Shown one piece after another: positions 61,818-64,000 of a DNA stretch of 64,000 nucleotides; the first letter of the stretch is position 1; each line of letters opens with the position of its first letter. The stretch lies in the NCBI GenBank assembly GCA_910584235.1, contig CAJTZD010000018.1:11415-75414 (forward strand). The letters are read 5' to 3'. The notes below the pieces were generated by a model, which saw only the letters and a list, made by a program, of their open reading frames with translations, was not told the origin of the DNA and did no database searches. The stretch is from an uncultured Acetatifactor sp. GTDB taxonomy: Bacteria > Bacillota > Clostridia > Lachnospirales > Lachnospiraceae. Both the position numbers and the translations under genes were made by a program.

Positions 61818-63107
61818 ATGACAGGTAACAAACGTTCTCTGAGGCGGCTCTTTTCCCTGATATCGGGCATCTCCGTCATCGCTTTGGCAGGGTGCGCAGC
61901 TGCCGGGGCAGATTCCCGGATCCCCGGACGCCCTACCGGGGAGGAGAAGCTGGCTGCGGTCATGGTTCAGAACATCTTTGACCAATACGGAATCTGGGGA
62001 AAAAGCGAGGACACTGACTTCATCAATCTGCGCGAATACCACGATAGGGTTCAGTCAGGTTTTCTGTGGTCGAATTTCTGCGGCGTGGGCATGCAGTATT
62101 ATATGTGTAAGCTTTACCCCCGGGATGCTGCCCAGAAAGAAGTTTTCCGCAAAATGATCAATAACTTTCTGTTCTTCCGTCAGGCGGCCCCCGGGTCTGA
62201 GGAGGCGGACTCCGTAAAGTACCATTCCGCCAGAGGCACCGTGGAGGGCCTCGGAAGCGGCGACTGCTTTTTTGACGACAATATCTGGGTTGCACGCAAT
62301 TATCTGCGGGCCTATGAGATTCTGGAAGACGAATGGTATTTAGAAGAGGCCGTGCGGGTAAACAACTGGGTTCTGTCGGGCTGGAATGAGAACCTGGGAG
62401 GCATTGTGTGGAGCGAAGCCGGGCTGGCTCCCGGCGCCGACCCGCAGCATCTGGAGCGGGGGCTCAGCGCCAATGCCTGCAGTATCATTGTCAATGCCAG
62501 GCTCTCTCAGCTTACGTCCACTCCCGGGGAAAGCCGATTCTACCTTGAATGGGCAGAGCGGTTCTATGCTTTCTGCAAGAGGATGCAGAATATGCCCGAA
62601 AGCCACGACTACTGGAACGGAATCCACACAATCTATGAGGACGGCGCTTTCCGGGACGGCGAGATTAACCGGGTTCACTATTCCTACAATTCCGGCAGTA
62701 TGATTCTCGCCGATCTGGCGCTGTACGACTGCACAAAGGACATGGAAAAAAAGGACGCCTATATGGAAGACGCCCTGAAAACCGCAAATGCCGCGTACAA
62801 GACTTTCCGCACCTATAACCCGGCCGCGGAGACTTATTATTATCAGGGAGATCCCTGGTTCGCGGCGATTTTGGCCGAAGCCTACTATGAAATGTGGCAG
62901 CGCGGCCTGGCGTCTGCGGACACCTATATGGATTCATTCGCCCAGAACGTATCCGCCGCCTATGCAAACCGGGATGAGACCACAGGCCTGTGTCCCTATC
63001 AGGCCATCCGGAAAGTGACCTGGGACCAAAACGAGTCCTATGTCATTCATCAGGTAGGATTCGCCCAGCAGGCGGTGCTGGCAGCGCTGTACAGCGTCTC
63101 CGGATAG
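61818..63107 (+). CDS. GH76-like surface lipoprotein
   Basis: A 429-residue lipoprotein with lipobox LAGC near residue 25. The (alpha/alpha)6 domain has the aspartate pair CFFDDNIWVARNYLRAYEIL, then NLGGIVWSEAG, ANACSIIVNARL and HYSYNSGSMILADLALYD, the consecutive helices of GH76. It is shorter than the first GH76 and has almost no linker and no extra C-terminal sandwich. Likely endo-alpha-1,6-mannanase or related. It is transcribed alone, divergently from the GntR gene, with a good promoter and AAAGGAACATT ribosome site. It meets the GDSL hydrolase gene tail to tail with a 9-base gap. Confidence 0.85.
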   Translation: MTGNKRSLRRLFSLISGISVIALAGCAAAGADSRIPGRPTGEEKLAAVMVQNIFDQYGIWGKSEDTDFINLREYHDRVQSGFLWSNFCGVGMQYYMCKLYPRDAAQKEVFRKMINNFLFFRQAAPGSEEADSVKYHSARGTVEGLGSGDCFFDDNIWVARNYLRAYEILEDEWYLEEAVRVNNWVLSGWNENLGGIVWSEAGLAPGADPQHLERGLSANACSIIVNARLSQLTSTPGESRFYLEWAERFYAFCKRMQNMPESHDYWNGIHTIYEDGAFRDGEINRVHYSYNSGSMILADLALYDCTKDMEKKDAYMEDALKTANAAYKTFRTYNPAAETYYYQGDPWFAAILAEAYYEMWQRGLASADTYMDSFAQNVSAAYANRDETTGLCPYQAIRKVTWDQNESYVIHQVGFAQQAVLAALYSVSG

Positions 63108-63116
63108 GAGCCGCTT

Positions 63117-63812
63117 TCAGCCCTGCCCTATCAGGCGAAAGAGAGCCTCCTCCATTACCGGAGTCCACCATTTTAAATATCCGGCCTGAACAGGGTGGAC
63201 GGGATCATGCATGTACAGGCTGTAATCCTCCCGGGCCACCTTGTTCATCTCCCTGTTATTCCACAGATCGATCACGCCTATCCCATATTTTTTCTGCAGC
63301 TCCAAAAGCCTGTCCACCATCTCGCGGTACAAAGCGCTGTCGTATCTCGTGCCCGTGTAGAACACCACGGGACAGTTCCAGGTCTCCCGGGCATACACAA
63401 TGATGTACTCCATGGCGCCCGTGACGGTACGGACGTCGAAAGCCTCCGGATCCTGTCCCTCGCTTATCCTGCCAAGCGGCAGCCCTCTGGCACCGTCGTT
63501 TGTGGAGAGCTGACAGATAAAGGCGTCAAAATTTTCCTGCTTGTCAATCCGGGCTTTCATGCGGCTGACATAGGAATCCTCCCCCATATCGGTGAGCGTG
63601 GTCCCGCTTACAGCCTCCTTTACATAGCTGAAACCGTTGCGCTTCGCCATGTATTCCACAAAGGAAATTCCCATGGAGCAGGCTCCCTCCGTAACCGAGG
63701 AGCCCAGAAAGCAAAGGTGCTTCCCCCGCAGAGGACTGTTCTCGATTTCCCCTGCGTTTTCCAGGCCGTACCGCGGCGCATTTCCCGCATGCTGCGCTAA
63801 ATTTTCTTCCAT
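63117..63812 (-). CDS. SGNH/GDSL-family hydrolase
   Basis: A 231-residue enzyme. Block I is CFLGSSVTEGA with the nucleophile Ser; block III is CQLSTNDGARG with the Asn; the terminal HDPVHPVQAGY carries the catalytic Asp and His. No signal peptide is seen. It could deacetylate sugars, removing acetyl groups from mannan fragments, which would fit its place beside the mannoside genes. The start at 63812 is supported by GAGAGG 11 bases upstream; the frame remains open for 40 more codons, but these run into repeated DNA. It is convergent with the second GH76 gene. Confidence 0.85.
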   Translation of the reverse strand: MEENLAQHAGNAPRYGLENAGEIENSPLRGKHLCFLGSSVTEGACSMGISFVEYMAKRNGFSYVKEAVSGTTLTDMGEDSYVSRMKARIDKQENFDAFICQLSTNDGARGLPLGRISEGQDPEAFDVRTVTGAMEYIIVYARETWNCPVVFYTGTRYDSALYREMVDRLLELQKKYGIGVIDLWNNREMNKVAREDYSLYMHDPVHPVQAGYLKWWTPVMEEALFRLIGQG

Positions 63813-63850
63813 ATCCGTACCATCCTCTCTTCCTGCCTTTCGGCATTTTA

Positions 63851-64000
63851 TCCTCCGGACGCTTCTCCGGCTCGCATTCCCCTTAAATCCTCTGACAGGC
63901 TTTCGCCTCCCTGCGGTATCTCCCGCTGTCAATGCTTTTTCGTATTCCTCCGGACGCTTCTCCGGCTCGCATTCCCCTTAAATCCTCTGACAGGCTTTCG
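63851..64000. repeat. 55-bp exact direct repeat with 95-bp period
   Basis: The 55 bases at 63851-63905 recur exactly at 63946-64000, where the window ends. The unit contains CCTCCGGACGCTTCTCCGG, itself partly palindromic. Further copies may lie beyond the edge. It is upstream of the GDSL hydrolase gene and probably non-coding. Confidence 0.85.

Noticed and set aside
1..64000. CRISPR arrays, tRNA or rRNA genes, intact insertion sequences, phage genes
   Set aside because: No regularly spaced repeats, cloverleaf sequences, transposase motifs or structural phage genes were recognised on reading both strands.

Overview
The window looks like chromosomal DNA of a gut-type Lachnospiraceae or related Clostridia (phylum Bacillota, GC near 50%). 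The signs are AGGAGG-type ribosome sites, YesM/YesN two-component pairs beside LplB/LplC-type sugar permeases, many lipoprotein solute-binding proteins, AAA-ATPase-like/PD-(D/E)XK proteins and a fused class I mannose-6-phosphate isomerase. The genus cannot be fixed from sequence alone. No tRNA, rRNA, CRISPR array, intact transposase or phage structural gene was seen. Most genes lie on the minus strand, so operons read right to left.

Layout. 1-9.4 kb: one operon from a strong promoter at about 9.39 kb, encoding two LplB/LplC-type permeases, a large lipoprotein binding protein, a sensor kinase, an AraC-type response regulator, a second binding protein and the start of an alpha-L-rhamnosidase-like enzyme cut by the window edge. 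9.5-15.1 kb: an operon of three proteins without signal peptides, an endonuclease/exonuclease/phosphatase-fold hydrolase and two right-handed beta-helix proteins. 15.1-16.6 kb: a GH27 alpha-galactosidase coupled to a 64-residue zinc-ribbon protein. 16.7-22.8 kb: housekeeping genes (trkH, trkA, an NlpC/P60 wall hydrolase, asnS with a structured leader). 22.9-32.3 kb: an accessory, decaying stretch. It holds a few intact genes (small membrane protein, phosphoribosyltransferase-like protein, AraC regulator, NUDIX hydrolase, AAA-ATPase-like protein, Hyi-type isomerase, XRE regulator) among remnants of an ABC ATPase, a GNAT acetyltransferase, AlbA_2/AAA_4 proteins, a CPBP protease, a second AAA-ATPase and an ImmA/IrrE peptidase.

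32.5-63.1 kb appears to be a large alpha-mannoside utilisation region. A GH38-like enzyme, a ROK sugar kinase and a mannose-6-phosphate isomerase form one operon (37.7-32.6 kb). A ten-gene operon (54.2-38.0 kb) encodes a GH76 lipoprotein, a carbohydrate-binding lipoprotein, two binding proteins, two permease pairs, an NHL/YIP1 membrane protein and a DUF5696 protein. A GH38-GH38 pair (60.1-54.4 kb), a GntR/LacI-type regulator and a divergent second GH76 complete it. The inferred flow is extracellular alpha-1,6-mannan cleavage by GH76, capture and import by the two ABC systems, cytoplasmic trimming by GH38 enzymes, then phosphorylation and isomerisation of mannose to fructose-6-phosphate. No transport ATPase is present, so a shared MsmX-type ATPase elsewhere is presumed.

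A sequence containing ATATGTCA overlaps the -35 box of three promoters in the mannan region (two operons and the GntR gene). It is a full palindrome at one of them, which suggests a GntR operator. The window ends with a GDSL-type hydrolase and a 55-bp exact repeat.
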